Shown here one piece after another: positions 31,535 to 40,417 of a stretch of 64,000 bases of DNA. How positions within the stretch are numbered: position 1 is the first letter of the stretch; each line of letters starts with the position of its first letter. The position numbers and the translations under genes are program-made. Origin of the DNA: Nitratireductor soli (GTDB lineage Bacteria; Pseudomonadota; Alphaproteobacteria; Rhizobiales; Rhizobiaceae); NCBI RefSeq assembly GCF_001050155.1, contig NZ_LFVY01000001.1:248001-312000 (forward strand). The letters are read 5' to 3'. The notes under the pieces are model-generated. The model was not told the DNA's origin, did not search any database, and was given only the letters and a program-made list of their open reading frames with translations.

Positions 31535-34500
31535 ATGAATTTCCAGAACCAGACCAACAAGCCGCCGGTGCTGTCCGGCCGTGACGTCACCGCCATCCTC
31601 GGTCCGACGAACACGGGAAAGACGCATCTGGCCATCGAGCGCATGGTGGCGCACCAGACCGGCGTGATCGGCCTGCCGCTGCGCCTTCTGGCGCGCGAGG
31701 TCTATGGGCGTGTCCTGGCCAAGGTGGGCGAGCAGAACGTCGCGCTGATCACCGGCGAGGAGAAGATCACCCCGCCGGGCGCGCGCTATTCGGTCTGCAC
31801 GGTCGAGGCGATGCCGCGCGAGACGGATGCCGCATTCGTCGCCATCGACGAGGTGCAGCTGGCCGCCGATCTCGAGCGCGGCCACATCTTCACCGACCGG
31901 ATCCTGCATCTGCGTGGTCGGCAGGAAACGCTGCTGCTCGGCGCCGGCACGATGCGCGGCATTCTGGAGCGGCTTCTGCCCGGCCTGTCGGTCATCACGC
32001 GGCCACGCATGTCGGTGCTCACCTATGCCGGTTCGCGCAAGATCACGCGGCTGCCGCGCCGCTCGGCCATCGTCGCCTTCTCCTCCGACGAGGTTTACGC
32101 TATCGGCGAGTTGATCCGCCGCCAGCGCGGCGGGGTCGCCGTGGTGCTGGGCGCGCTCAGCCCGCGCACGCGCAACGCGCAGGTGGCGCTCTACCAGTCG
32201 GGCGACGTCGACTATCTGGTGGCGACGGACGCCATCGGAATGGGCCTCAATCTCGACGTCGATCACGTGGCCTTCGCCCAGAACCGCAAATTCGACGGGT
32301 TCCAGTATCGCGACCTCAATCCGGCCGAGCTGGGCCAGATCGCCGGGCGCGCCGGCCGTCACCTGCGCGACGGGACGTTCGGCGTCACCGGCCAGGTCGA
32401 TCCTCTTTCCGACGAGCTGGTGCAGCGCATCGAGAGCCACCAGTTCGACGCGGCCAAGGTGCTGCAATGGCGATCTGCCGTGTTCGATTTATCCAGCGTC
32501 GAGGCGCTGAAGGCGTCCCTCGACGTCACGCCGCCGGTCGACGGGCTGACGAGGGCCCTGCCGGCCGCCGATGCGCGGGTGCTGGAACTCCTGTCGAAGG
32601 ACGAGGATATCCGCGCCCTGGCGGGCGGCCGCGAGCGGGTAGCGATGCTTTGGGACGCCTGCGCGCTGCCGGACTACCGCAAGATCGCGCCGGCCCAGCA
32701 TGCCGAACTCGTCGGTGCCGTGTTCGGCGACCTGGCACGGCGGGGGCATGTCGACGAAGACTATATGGCCGACCAGGTGCGGCGCGCCTCTTCCACCGAA
32801 GGCGATATCGATACACTGTCGCATCGCATCGCCCAGATTCGCACCTGGACGTTCGTTTCACACCGGCCGGGATGGTTGGCCGATCCGACACACTGGCAAG
32901 AAAAAACACGCGAGATTGAGGACAGCCTGTCCGATGCGTTGCATGAGCGATTGACGAAACGCTTCGTGGACCGCAGGACTTCCGTGCTCATGAAGCGTCT
33001 GAGAGAGAATGCAATGCCGGAAGCAGAAGTCAGCCCCGTTGGCGAAGTCCTCGTCGAGGGGCATCATGTGGGTGAGATGCAGGGGTTTCGTTTTACCGCC
33101 GACCGCAGCGCGGAAGGCGAGGATGCGCGCGCGGTGAAGACCGCGGCGCAGAAAGCCCTGGCGCTCGAATTCGAGGCGCGGGCCGAGCGGTTCGCCGCTT
33201 CCGGCAATGGCGATCTGGCGCTGGATTCCGACGGATTCCTGCGCTGGCTCGGCCAGCCCGTGGCGACGCTGGTGGCTGGCGAGGAGGCGCTGAAGCCGCG
33301 CGTCGTGCTGTTGGCCGACGAGCAATTGACCGGGCCGGCGCGCGACAAGGTCGCGGCGCGGGCCGAGCGTTTCGTGAATTTCCAGATCGAGCAGCTGTTG
33401 AAGCCGCTGGTCGACCTGCGCGATTCGGAAAGCCTGTCGGGCATGGCGCGCGGCATCGCCTTCCAGCTTGCCGAGAATTTCGGCCTGCTCAACCGGCGCA
33501 ACGTCTCCGACGATGTCAGGGCGCTCGACCAGGATTCACGCGCGGCGCTGCGCCGTCTCGGCGTGCGTTTCGGCGCCTACCACATTTTCGTGCCCGCGTT
33601 GATCAAGCCGGCGCCGGCCGGCCTCGTGACGCTGCTCTGGGCGCTCAAGAACGACGCCAAGGACAAGCCCGGCTATGGCGACGTGGTGACGGCGCTCGCC
33701 GCCGGCCGCACCTCCATCGTTTCGGACGTCACGTTCGAACGGGCCTTCTACGGGCTCGCCGGCTACCGCAATCTGGGCCGCCGCGCGGTGCGCGTCGACA
33801 TTCTCGAGCGGCTCGCCGACCTGATCCGCCCGGCATTGGGCTGGAAGCCAGGCAACGGGACGCGGCCGGACGGCGCCTATGACGGAACCGCCTTCGTCGT
33901 CACCCCGGCGATGATGTCGATCCTCGGCGCCACCGCCGAGGACATGGAGGCGATCCTCAAGGGGCTCGGCTATCGCGGTGAGGCCAAGCAGGCCGAGGAG
34001 GTCGCGGCGCATCTGAAGGCGCTCGATGAGACCGCGGCAAGGCAGGATGCGGCGAAGTCTGCCGCGGAAGCGGCGCCGTCCGCTGAAGCCGCACCCGCGG
34101 AAGCCGAAACCAGCGAAGTCCAAACCAGCGAAGTTCAGGCACCGCAGGAACAGCCGGGTTCCGACGAGCCAGCGATCGCGCCTGCCGAGCAGTCGCCGGT
34201 CGAGGCTGTGTCTGTTGCGCCGCCGAGCGGGACCGAGGAGGTCCTGCAACAGCCCGCTGCTGCCGAAACTGTGGAGCAGCCGGCCGTGGCGGAGAGCGCT
34301 GAGGCGAAAGTTGAGGCCGATGCGCCGGTCGCCGCGAAGGCCGATGCAGCCGAAGAGCAGGAAGAACCGAAGCCGGTGCTCATCTGGCGCCAAAGCCGTT
34401 TCGACGGGCGCAAGCGGCAGGGCCAGCGCCCGGCGGGCAGGGGTGCGGGGCAGGGCGCCGGCAAGGGAGACCACAAGGGCGCCCACAAGGGCGCCCACAA

Positions 34501-34750
34501 GGATTCCGGCCAAGAGCGGCATGGCCGTCCGGGACGCGGCGAAGGCGAAGGCGCTGCTGCGCATCGCGGCAAGCCGCGCGGCAAGGGGCGCAGTGAGGGA
34601 CGCGGTGAGGGGCGGGGCGACGACGCAGACAAGCACGGTTTCAAGCGCAATGGCGCGCCGCAGCGCCAGCGGGAGGAACGGCCGGTCAAGATCGATCCCA
34701 ATTCGCCCTTCGCCAAGCTCGCCGCTCTCAAGGAACAGATGAAGAAGTAG
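31535..34750 (+). CDS. SUV3-like DEAD/DExH helicase with basic low-complexity tail
   Basis: About 1071 residues. The helicase core carries ILGPTNTGKTHLA (Walker A), AIDEVQ (motif II, DEVQ rather than DEAD), LGALSPRTR, VATDAIGMGLNLD and QIAGRAGRH (motif VI), as in mitochondrial SUV3 and rhizobial relatives. After about residue 830 comes an Ala/Glu/Pro-rich segment, then a Gly/Lys/Arg/His-rich tail with short repeats (HKGAHKGAHKD, GRGEGRG), likely RNA-binding, ending PFAKLAALKEQMKK. A role in RNA unwinding or decay is inferred. The start is unsure: ATG 31436 is in frame. A LexA-type box lies upstream. Confidence 0.88.
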   Translation: MNFQNQTNKPPVLSGRDVTAILGPTNTGKTHLAIERMVAHQTGVIGLPLRLLAREVYGRVLAKVGEQNVALITGEEKITPPGARYSVCTVEAMPRETDAAFVAIDEVQLAADLERGHIFTDRILHLRGRQETLLLGAGTMRGILERLLPGLSVITRPRMSVLTYAGSRKITRLPRRSAIVAFSSDEVYAIGELIRRQRGGVAVVLGALSPRTRNAQVALYQSGDVDYLVATDAIGMGLNLDVDHVAFAQNRKFDGFQYRDLNPAELGQIAGRAGRHLRDGTFGVTGQVDPLSDELVQRIESHQFDAAKVLQWRSAVFDLSSVEALKASLDVTPPVDGLTRALPAADARVLELLSKDEDIRALAGGRERVAMLWDACALPDYRKIAPAQHAELVGAVFGDLARRGHVDEDYMADQVRRASSTEGDIDTLSHRIAQIRTWTFVSHRPGWLADPTHWQEKTREIEDSLSDALHERLTKRFVDRRTSVLMKRLRENAMPEAEVSPVGEVLVEGHHVGEMQGFRFTADRSAEGEDARAVKTAAQKALALEFEARAERFAASGNGDLALDSDGFLRWLGQPVATLVAGEEALKPRVVLLADEQLTGPARDKVAARAERFVNFQIEQLLKPLVDLRDSESLSGMARGIAFQLAENFGLLNRRNVSDDVRALDQDSRAALRRLGVRFGAYHIFVPALIKPAPAGLVTLLWALKNDAKDKPGYGDVVTALAAGRTSIVSDVTFERAFYGLAGYRNLGRRAVRVDILERLADLIRPALGWKPGNGTRPDGAYDGTAFVVTPAMMSILGATAEDMEAILKGLGYRGEAKQAEEVAAHLKALDETAARQDAAKSAAEAAPSAEAAPAEAETSEVQTSEVQAPQEQPGSDEPAIAPAEQSPVEAVSVAPPSGTEEVLQQPAAAETVEQPAVAESAEAKVEADAPVAAKADAAEEQEEPKPVLIWRQSRFDGRKRQGQRPAGRGAGQGAGKGDHKGAHKGAHKDSGQERHGRPGRGEGEGAAAHRGKPRGKGRSEGRGEGRGDDADKHGFKRNGAPQRQREERPVKIDPNSPFAKLAALKEQMKK

Positions 34751-34758
34751 CGGGCCAG

Positions 34759-35151
34759 ATGGGCGGCAGCGAGACGGCCGGAGAACGCCAGCGCATCGAC
34801 AAATGGCTGTTCTTCGCGCGTGTCGTGAAGTCGCGTTCGCTGGCGGCCAAGCTGGCCCAGGGCGGCAAGGTGCGGGTCAACCGCAACAAGATCGAACAGG
34901 CCGCCTATCCGGTGAAGGCCGGCGATGTTCTGACCGTCACCCTCGAGCGGCGCGTCATCGTCTATCGCGTCCTAGCCGCCGGGAGCCGGCGCGGCCCGGC
35001 CGAGGAGGCGCGCCTGCTGTACGAGGACCTCACGCTGCCGGCTGCCGAGGCCGCGCCGAGCAAGGCCCTGGCGGCGCAGCGCGAACCGGGCGCCGGCCGG
35101 CCGACGAAGAAGCAGAGGCGGGCGCTCGACCGGTGGCGCGACGAGCCGTAG
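34759..35151 (+). CDS. S4-domain RNA-binding protein (HslR/Hsp15-like)
   Basis: 130 residues. The S4 domain occupies about 12-75: QRIDKWLFFARVVKSRSLAAKLAQGGKVRVN, then AGDVLTVTLERRVIVYRVL. This is the Hsp15 (HslR) type that binds 50S subunits carrying stalled nascent chains. The basic C-terminal tail PTKKQRRALDRWRDE is usual. The gene starts 9 bases after the helicase stop, so the two are probably co-transcribed; both act on RNA. Confidence 0.9.
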   Translation: MGGSETAGERQRIDKWLFFARVVKSRSLAAKLAQGGKVRVNRNKIEQAAYPVKAGDVLTVTLERRVIVYRVLAAGSRRGPAEEARLLYEDLTLPAAEAAPSKALAAQREPGAGRPTKKQRRALDRWRDEP

Positions 35152-35306
35152 CGCGATGCGGGTATCGTGTATCATCAGCGGTTTCAGAGGGTTGGAATTG
35201 CATTTCGCCTGCAACGATCGCAGCGCAATAACGGGCCTTGCAACGGCCCTGCAAAGGGTCTACCTCACCCCTCGACATTCGTGAATGCTGTCAGCCGAGA
35301 GCGCCA

Positions 35307-35645
35307 ATGACCTATATCGTCACCGACAATTGCATCAAGTGCAAGTACATGGATTGTATAGAAGTCTGCCCGGTGGACTGCTTCTATGAAGGTGACAACA
35401 TGCTCGTCATCCATCCGGACGAGTGCATCGATTGCGGCGTTTGCGAACCGGAGTGCCCGGCCGAGGCGATCAAGCCAGACACCGAGCCCGGGCTGGACCA
35501 GTGGCTGAAGGTGAATGCCGACTATGCCGAAAAATGGCCAAACATCACGGCCAAGAAGGAACCGCCGGCCGACGCCAAGGAATTCGACGGGATCGAGAAC
35601 AAGTTCGAGCAGTATTTCTCGCCGGAGCCGGGCACCGGCGACTGA
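35307..35645 (+). CDS. fdxA: seven-iron ferredoxin FdxA
   Basis: 112 residues with Cys at 9, 12, 17, 21, 25, 40, 43, 46 and 50 ([17 protein letters not shown] and [12 protein letters not shown]), the pattern for one 3Fe-4S and one 4Fe-4S cluster. Soluble electron carrier. Start 35307 gives the conserved [10 protein letters not shown]. The order fdxA-carD-rpoH2 is found across rhizobia. The Asp/Glu-rich C-terminal extension (from about 70) is typical for alphaproteobacterial FdxA. Confidence 0.94.
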   Translation: MTYIVTDNCIKCKYMDCIEVCPVDCFYEGDNMLVIHPDECIDCGVCEPECPAEAIKPDTEPGLDQWLKVNADYAEKWPNITAKKEPPADAKEFDGIENKFEQYFSPEPGTGD

Positions 35646-36048
35646 CCCCGCTTCGCCCCCATTTCGCTCGCCGGGCGAGGCCGAAGACGACGACAAGTTG
35701 CGCAAGTTTTTGCCGCGACATCTTCGCGCACGCGGCAAATTGTTGATTCTTTCGGCTTTTTATGGTAGCTTGCCAAAATCATGCCGGTGACAACACGTCT
35801 TTTAATGGCGCGCACACGAACTAATCACTGAAAGGGCGGGGCTCTAAGTCCGGACCAGGTAATCTGGGCCAGGCTGTTTTGGTTTGGGTGGTGTGCCTTT
35901 GGTGCAGGCGCGATCACGGCCCTTTCCGGAGTGTCCCCTTCCTTGTGCTCCACAGACTTGTGGCCCACAGACCGGCAGGCCGTTGGGCATGCGGTATCGC
36001 CTCCATGGGCGGCCGGCATGCCCCATTAAAAACAGGAGTGTTAGGCGG
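35646..36048 (+). promoter_or_regulatory. fdxA-carD intergenic region with candidate carD promoter
   Basis: 403 bases without a gene. A 9-bp perfect stem TTTGCCGCG/CGCGGCAAA (35709-35717, 35731-35739) may end fdxA. Just after it TTGATT (35743-35748) and TAGCTT (35766-35771), 17 bases apart, could be the carD promoter, leaving a leader of nearly 280 bases. The leader shows no known riboswitch. Confidence 0.35.
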
Positions 36049-36618
36049 ATGACAACCCAGCAGAAGAAATCGGCGCAGCGCCATGGATTCAAGACCGGCG
36101 AATTCATCGTGTACCCGGCTCATGGCGTCGGACAGATCGTCACGATCGAGGATCAGGAAGTTGCCGGGCACAAGCTGGAATTGTTCGTCATCGATTTCCA
36201 GAAAGACAAGATGCGGCTGAAGGTGCCGGTTGCCAAGGCAACCTCCATCGGCATGCGCAAGCTCTCGGAAACCGATTATGTGGATCGCGCGCTGAAGGTC
36301 GTTCAGGGCCGTGCGCGCGTCAAGCGCACCATGTGGTCGCGTCGCGCCCAGGAATATGACGCGAAGATCAACTCGGGCGATCTCATCTCCATCTCGGAAG
36401 TGGTGCGCGATCTCTACCGCGCCGACAATCAGCCCGAGCAGTCCTATTCCGAACGCCAGCTCTATGAGGCAGCGCTCGACCGGATGGCGCGCGAGATCGC
36501 GGCCGTCAATCGGATGTCGGAAACCGAGGCCGTGCGCCTGATCGAAGTCAACCTCAACAAGGGCCCGCGCCGCGGCAAGGCCGACAATGAGGAAACCGAG
36601 AAGGAAGAAGCGGCTTAG
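36049..36618 (+). CDS. carD: CarD family RNA polymerase-binding transcription factor
   Basis: 189 residues. The N-terminal RNAP-interacting domain reads HGFKTGEFIVYPAHGVGQIVTIEDQEVAG with the conserved VYPAHGVG; the C-terminal helical domain follows (MWSRRAQEYDAKINSGD). CarD stabilises open promoter complexes, notably at rRNA promoters. ATG 36049 follows AGGAGTGTTAGGCGG; the frame is open upstream without homology. The acidic C-terminal end (NEETEKEEAA) is normal. Its TAG stop runs into repeat copy D. Confidence 0.94.
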   Translation: MTTQQKKSAQRHGFKTGEFIVYPAHGVGQIVTIEDQEVAGHKLELFVIDFQKDKMRLKVPVAKATSIGMRKLSETDYVDRALKVVQGRARVKRTMWSRRAQEYDAKINSGDLISISEVVRDLYRADNQPEQSYSERQLYEAALDRMAREIAAVNRMSETEAVRLIEVNLNKGPRRGKADNEETEKEEAA

Positions 36619-36716
36619 AGCCGATTACCGTTTCCGGGAAACGGTAATCTCTCTAACGTCTTGTTTTACCGCATTTGTGCAGGCGTCAGGTGATTCCACC
36701 TGACTGCAAAATGCTC
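36618..36716 (+). repeat. intergenic three-hairpin mosaic repeat, copy D
   Basis: Begins at the carD stop codon (TTAGAGC). First stem GATTACCGTTTCC/GGAAACGGTAATC (36623-36635, 36637-36649), different in sequence from copies A, B and F but the same in shape; then GCATTTGTGC and a perfect GTCAGGTG/CACCTGAC hairpin, ending GACTGCAAAATGCTC. Confidence 0.88.
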
Positions 36717-36746
36717 CAAGCCTCTTTTCCAATCCAGTTCTGCAAG

Positions 36747-36778
36747 ACCCGGCTGCCTGGCAGCCGGGTTTTTCTTTG
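36747..36778 (+). terminator. intrinsic terminator between carD and rpoH2
   Basis: ACCCGGCTGCC (36747-36757) pairs perfectly with GGCAGCCGGGT (36759-36769), followed by TTTTTCTTT. It separates carD transcription from the rpoH2 stress promoter just downstream. Confidence 0.93.
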
Positions 36779-36818
36779 CCGGAGGAGCAGTCCGTGGAGG
36801 GGCAATTCCACGGTGGCT

Positions 36819-36844
36819 GGAACTTTTTTTGTTTTCCACTCGTT
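36819..36844 (+). promoter_or_regulatory. EcfG/RpoE2-type promoter of rpoH2
   Basis: GGAAC (36819-36823), 17 bases, CGTT (36841-36844). This matches the general stress sigma consensus and lies about 130 bases before the rpoH2 start. In rhizobia rpoH2 is a known target of the RpoE2/RpoE4 (EcfG) sigma factor. Confidence 0.85.
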
Positions 36845-36974
36845 ACATTAGGTGATGCCTGCCAACTCGGTGGCATCCGTCACCTGAGGCGTCGCCGTCA
36901 CGGCGTCGCGCCGGTGGCGTTCCAAGGCGCTGACCCGCCGTATGGCGGCAGGCGCGCTGACACGGGAGTGCACC

Positions 36975-37832
36975 ATGCAAGACCGGGCGGAACGCAAGCT
37001 TATCCAGGCGGCCATGAAGGCGCCGTATCTGGCGCTTGAAGAGGAGCAATCGCTTGCCAAGCGCTGGCACAGCCAGCACGATCAACAGGCGCTGCACCAG
37101 ATCACCATTGCCCACATGCGGCTCGTCATTGCGATGGCGTCGCGCTTCCGCAATTTCGGCCTTCCCATCGGCGATCTGATCCAGGAAGGCCATATCGGCC
37201 TGCTGGAGGCGGCGGCGCGCTTCGATCCCGAACGCGGGGTGCGCTTCTCGACCTACGCCACTTGGTGGATCCGGGCATCAATGCAGGATTATGTGCTGCG
37301 CAACTGGTCGATTGTGCGCGGCGGGACGAGTTCGGCCCAGAAGGCATTGTTCTTCAACTTCCGCCGCCTGCGCGCCAAGCTGCAGAGAAGCACGGGCTCG
37401 GCCGCCGAAATCCACCAGGAGGCAGCGAAGATATTGGGCGTGTCAGCGGCGGATGTGGCGCTGATGGATGCACGCCTTTCGGGCCCGGACACCTCGCTCA
37501 ACGCGCCGATGCGCGAGGAAGGCGATGGATCGGCCGACCGCGTGGAGTTCATTGCCTCGGACGATGAGCCGATCGACGAGGTGGTCGAGCACATCATCGA
37601 CGCGGAGCGGCGCACGCTGTGGCTCAACGACGCCCTGGACGTGCTCGATGGCCGGGAGTTGAAGATCATTCGCGAGCGACGCCTGAGCGAGGATGGCGCG
37701 ACGCTGGAGGCGCTTGGTTCGGCTCTGGGTATTTCCAAGGAGCGCGTCCGGCAGATCGAAACCAGGGCACTGGAAAAGCTGCGCGACGCCTTGACCAGGG
37801 CGCATCCCGGCTTGTCCGCTCAGGCGGTCTGA
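36975..37832 (+). CDS. rpoH: alternative sigma factor RpoH2 (sigma-32 family)
   Basis: 285 residues. Region 2 is complete (LVIAMASRFRNFGLPIGDLIQEGHIGLLEAAARFDPERGVRFSTYATWWIRASMQDYVLRNW written in segments along 55-115), followed by the RpoH box QKALFFNFRRLR and region 4 (ALGISKERVRQIETRALEKLR). The length and SIVRGGTSS context match the second RpoH of rhizobia, which serves oxidative and late heat stress. GGGAG precedes ATG 36975. The EcfG-type promoter places it beneath the general stress response. Confidence 0.93.
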   Translation: MQDRAERKLIQAAMKAPYLALEEEQSLAKRWHSQHDQQALHQITIAHMRLVIAMASRFRNFGLPIGDLIQEGHIGLLEAAARFDPERGVRFSTYATWWIRASMQDYVLRNWSIVRGGTSSAQKALFFNFRRLRAKLQRSTGSAAEIHQEAAKILGVSAADVALMDARLSGPDTSLNAPMREEGDGSADRVEFIASDDEPIDEVVEHIIDAERRTLWLNDALDVLDGRELKIIRERRLSEDGATLEALGSALGISKERVRQIETRALEKLRDALTRAHPGLSAQAV

Positions 37833-37895
37833 CCGATCAAAGGAAAAGGCCTTGCGGAATGCCGAACCTGCTCCCCGGCGTGCGCGCGGCTGCCC

Positions 37896-38096
37896 TCATT
37901 CGGGAACCGACGCGCCGGATTCAACCGCCAAGGGTTCTGCAGGTTCCGAAGCGCCAAAAACACCCGTCTTGAGGACGGCCATCATCAGGACGATGAATGC
38001 CGCCGCCGCCAGCGCACCGATGACAAAGCCCTTCGTTCCACTGGAGGCTCCGGCCCTTTGCTCGTCGGGATCATAATTCCCATTGTGGTTCTGCAT
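37896..38096 (-). CDS. small single-pass membrane protein, stress-regulated
   Basis: 66 residues: a polar start (MQNHNGNYDPDEQRAG), one membrane segment (GFVIGALAAAAFIVLMMAVL) and an acidic tail. I do not know a named family. An in-frame start at 38168 exists, but a perfect EcfG promoter at 38142-38166 would start transcription inside that extension, which supports ATG 38096. It faces rpoH2 convergently, and both are predicted EcfG targets. Confidence 0.7.
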   Translation of the reverse strand: MQNHNGNYDPDEQRAGASSGTKGFVIGALAAAAFIVLMMAVLKTGVFGASEPAEPLAVESGASVPE

Positions 38097-38141
38097 CACC
38101 CTGACCCGTGCGATATCTGCAAAATCGGAGACGGGTAGAGT

Positions 38142-38166
38142 AACGCAGATGACGTCGGTCGGTTCC
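38142..38166 (-). promoter_or_regulatory. EcfG/RpoE2-type promoter of the 66-residue membrane protein
   Basis: On the minus strand GGAAC (38162-38166), 16 bases, CGTT (38142-38145). The predicted transcript starts about 35-40 bases before ATG 38096. The site lies just past the stop of the upstream minus-strand gene. Confidence 0.78.
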
Positions 38167-38173
38167 AAAAAAA

Positions 38174-39247
38174 TTAGCCGGCGTTCTCCACAATGTAGCC
38201 GGCCTTGCGCAATTTCTCGATCAAGCCCTCTTCACCCGGCAGATGCAGGGCGCCGACGGCGATGAAGGCGTTGCCCTGAGCCAGAATCGGCATGGCGCGC
38301 TCGGCCATCACGCCGTTGCGCGCCTTGACCATGGCCTGGTCGAATGCGGCATAGTCGGCTTCACCCGCATCCTGCTCGGGAACCGCAGCCCGGATGAGCG
38401 GCCAGAACATGCCGGTCTCGCCATCGAGATAGAGGGCGATCATCGTTTCCATCACGTCGTCGAGCCGGTCGCCGAGCGCCAGCGTTTCGACCAGTCCGCG
38501 CGCATGCATCTCCATCGGCAGCGAGGCCATCGCCGCCAGCTGTTCGACGGCGCTTTCCAGGCCGAGCAGTTCCTTGCCGTCCGCCTGGGCCTCCTGGGCA
38601 AGCTTGATGTCGAGAACCGGCATGCCCGCATCCTTGCGTTCCACCTCGCAGGCGGGCAGGGCGACCAGCGCGATGAGCATCCACGGCTTCATCTTCTTGA
38701 CGCTGGCAAACGGCACGCCGCGCGCCGAAAGGGCGCTCTCCACCAGTTTCCGATCGTCCTCCGTCAGGTAGTCCGCCAGCGTCTGATTGCCGGTGAACAT
38801 GGTCAGGTCCGGCTGCTTGAACATTGCCGCCGCCATGGCGCGCTGGTCGAGGATGTCGGTGGTCTCGATGACGATGCGGTCGGCCCGATCGAAGGCCGTT
38901 TGCGCCGCAGCGGGCAAAGTCGCCACGCGCGGGTCGCTCATATGCATGGTGCCAAACAGATAGGAGGGCGCCGCGCCCTCCTTTTCCACCCGCCACAGCA
39001 GGCCGCTGCCATTGGGGGTTTCGGCTGCTTCCTGGCGCACCTCCTGCAGCAAGGCAGGGTTTTCCGCGGCCAGCTCCGTCAACAGGCTCCGGCCCGTGCA
39101 GACAATATCCCTGGCATCCCTGGCGGCCACCGGGGTGGCGGCAAGCAGGCCCGCCAGCAGCGCCGTCAGCAGCAAAATCGGCAGCGCCGCGGCGAGCCAG
39201 AATGCCGCGTCGGTGAGCCGTTCGGATGTCGAGACTTGTGCTTTCAT
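38174..39247 (-). CDS. TraB/GumN family protein
   Basis: 357 residues with an N-terminal hydrophobic anchor (ALPILLLTALLAGLLAATPVA). Family motifs are SYLFGTMHMSDPR (the GTxH motif), DRIVIETTD and, near the end, FIAVGALHLPGEEGLIEKLRKAGY. This is the TraB/PrgY/GumN fold, related to Tiki-type metalloproteases; the bacterial role is not known. Probably periplasmic and membrane-tethered. Monocistronic by spacing, with repeat copy E upstream. Confidence 0.88.
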   Translation of the reverse strand: MKAQVSTSERLTDAAFWLAAALPILLLTALLAGLLAATPVAARDARDIVCTGRSLLTELAAENPALLQEVRQEAAETPNGSGLLWRVEKEGAAPSYLFGTMHMSDPRVATLPAAAQTAFDRADRIVIETTDILDQRAMAAAMFKQPDLTMFTGNQTLADYLTEDDRKLVESALSARGVPFASVKKMKPWMLIALVALPACEVERKDAGMPVLDIKLAQEAQADGKELLGLESAVEQLAAMASLPMEMHARGLVETLALGDRLDDVMETMIALYLDGETGMFWPLIRAAVPEQDAGEADYAAFDQAMVKARNGVMAERAMPILAQGNAFIAVGALHLPGEEGLIEKLRKAGYIVENAG

Positions 39248-39317
39248 GCCGTCAACCTAACCGGAGAATGACGGCAAAACCGTTAATCGGATGTGGTGAA
39301 TTGAAACGGCTTGCGGC

Positions 39318-39410
39318 ACCGGCGTCCGTTCGGACGCATAAAGGACGCTCGATCTTCTTGTTTTCCGCATTTATGCGGGCGTCAGTGATTCCACCTGACT
39401 GCAAATGCTT
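39318..39410 (+). repeat. intergenic mosaic repeat, copy E (hybrid of two types)
   Basis: The first stem is GCGTCCG/CGGACGC (39322-39328, 39331-39337), the core of the element at 16612, followed by AAAGGACGCTC and then the usual CCGCATTTATGCGG and CAGTGATTCCACCTGACTG modules. The right end, TGCTTCA, meets the TGA stop of minus-strand xerC. It shows modules being exchanged between repeat types. Confidence 0.85.
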
Positions 39411-40351
39411 CACGCACGTGGATGGGCCGCGTCGTAGATCTCCATCAGCCGCGCCGTATCGACGGCGGTGTAGACCTGCGTCGTCGACAGGCTGGCATGG
39501 CCGAGCAATTCCTGGATGGCGCGCAAATCGCCGCCGCGCGCCAGGAGATGCGTGGCGAAGGAGTGGCGCAAGGCATGCGGCGTCGCCGTTTCGGGCAGGT
39601 TCAGTGCCGAGCGCATGCGCTTCATCTCGCGCTGGATGATGGCCGGCTGCAGGGCGCCGCCGCGCGCGCCGCGAAAGAGCGGCGCATCGGCCGCCAGGTG
39701 ATAAGGGCAAAGCCGCCGATACTCGGCGATCGCCTGGCCGGCGACGGGCAACACCGGCACCAGCCGCGTCTTGCCGCCTTTGCCCGAGATCCGCAGCGCC
39801 GGTTGCTGCCGGGCGGCGAAATCGCCGCTGGTCAGCGCCAGGGCCTCGGCAATGCGCAGGCCCGATCCATAGAGCAGGGTCAGGACGGCGGCATTGCGCG
39901 CGGCGATCCAGGGTTCCTCGGCAAGCTGCGCCGGCGCGGAAACCACCTTGCGGGCATCGGCCGCCGTCAGCGGCTTGGGCAGGCTGCGCGGCACGCGCGG
40001 CGCCTTCAGCGCCGAGGCAGCCGCTGCGTTGACAAGGCCGCGTCGTTCGAGAAAGCGGAGGAAGGAGCGCACGCCGGCAAGCCCTCGTCCGAGCGTGCGG
40101 GCGCCGGCGCCGCCGGCGCGGCGTGCCGCCAGGAAGGCGCGCAGGTCGGCCGGCCTGAGCTCCGCCACATCGGCAAGGCCGGGCGCACCGCCACAATGGC
40201 CGGTGAGGAATTGAAGAAACTGCCTGGTGTCGCGTTCATAGGCCTCGACGGTCAGGGCCGAAAGCCGCCGCTCGCCGCCAAGGGCGGCCAGCCATTCGGC
40301 CCGCGCCTTCTGCAGGTCCGGGCGGGCGGCGATGAGGAATTCCTGTTGCAT
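39410..40351 (-). CDS. xerC: tyrosine recombinase XerC
   Basis: 313 residues, phage-integrase family. N-terminal SAM-like domain (LSALTVEAYERDTRQFLQFL) and catalytic domain with Arg in GSGLRIAEALAL, Lys in SGKGGKTRLVPV, HALRHSFATHLL, and LGHASLSTTQVYTAVD with the nucleophile Tyr. With XerD it resolves chromosome dimers at dif. The setting is ordinary chromosome without att sites, so a mobile-element integrase is unlikely. Assignment as XerC versus XerD is by overall look. Confidence 0.88.
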   Translation of the reverse strand: MQQEFLIAARPDLQKARAEWLAALGGERRLSALTVEAYERDTRQFLQFLTGHCGGAPGLADVAELRPADLRAFLAARRAGGAGARTLGRGLAGVRSFLRFLERRGLVNAAAASALKAPRVPRSLPKPLTAADARKVVSAPAQLAEEPWIAARNAAVLTLLYGSGLRIAEALALTSGDFAARQQPALRISGKGGKTRLVPVLPVAGQAIAEYRRLCPYHLAADAPLFRGARGGALQPAIIQREMKRMRSALNLPETATPHALRHSFATHLLARGGDLRAIQELLGHASLSTTQVYTAVDTARLMEIYDAAHPRA

Positions 40352-40417
40352 GGGCGATATCCGGCGCAGTCACCACGCAGTGTCGCCGCGCCGCGTTAGC
40401 ATCCGGTGAACGATGAG

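Noticed and set aside
39410-40351. Phage or island integrase
   Set aside because: The protein looks like housekeeping XerC, with no tRNA, attachment sites or mobile genes nearby.
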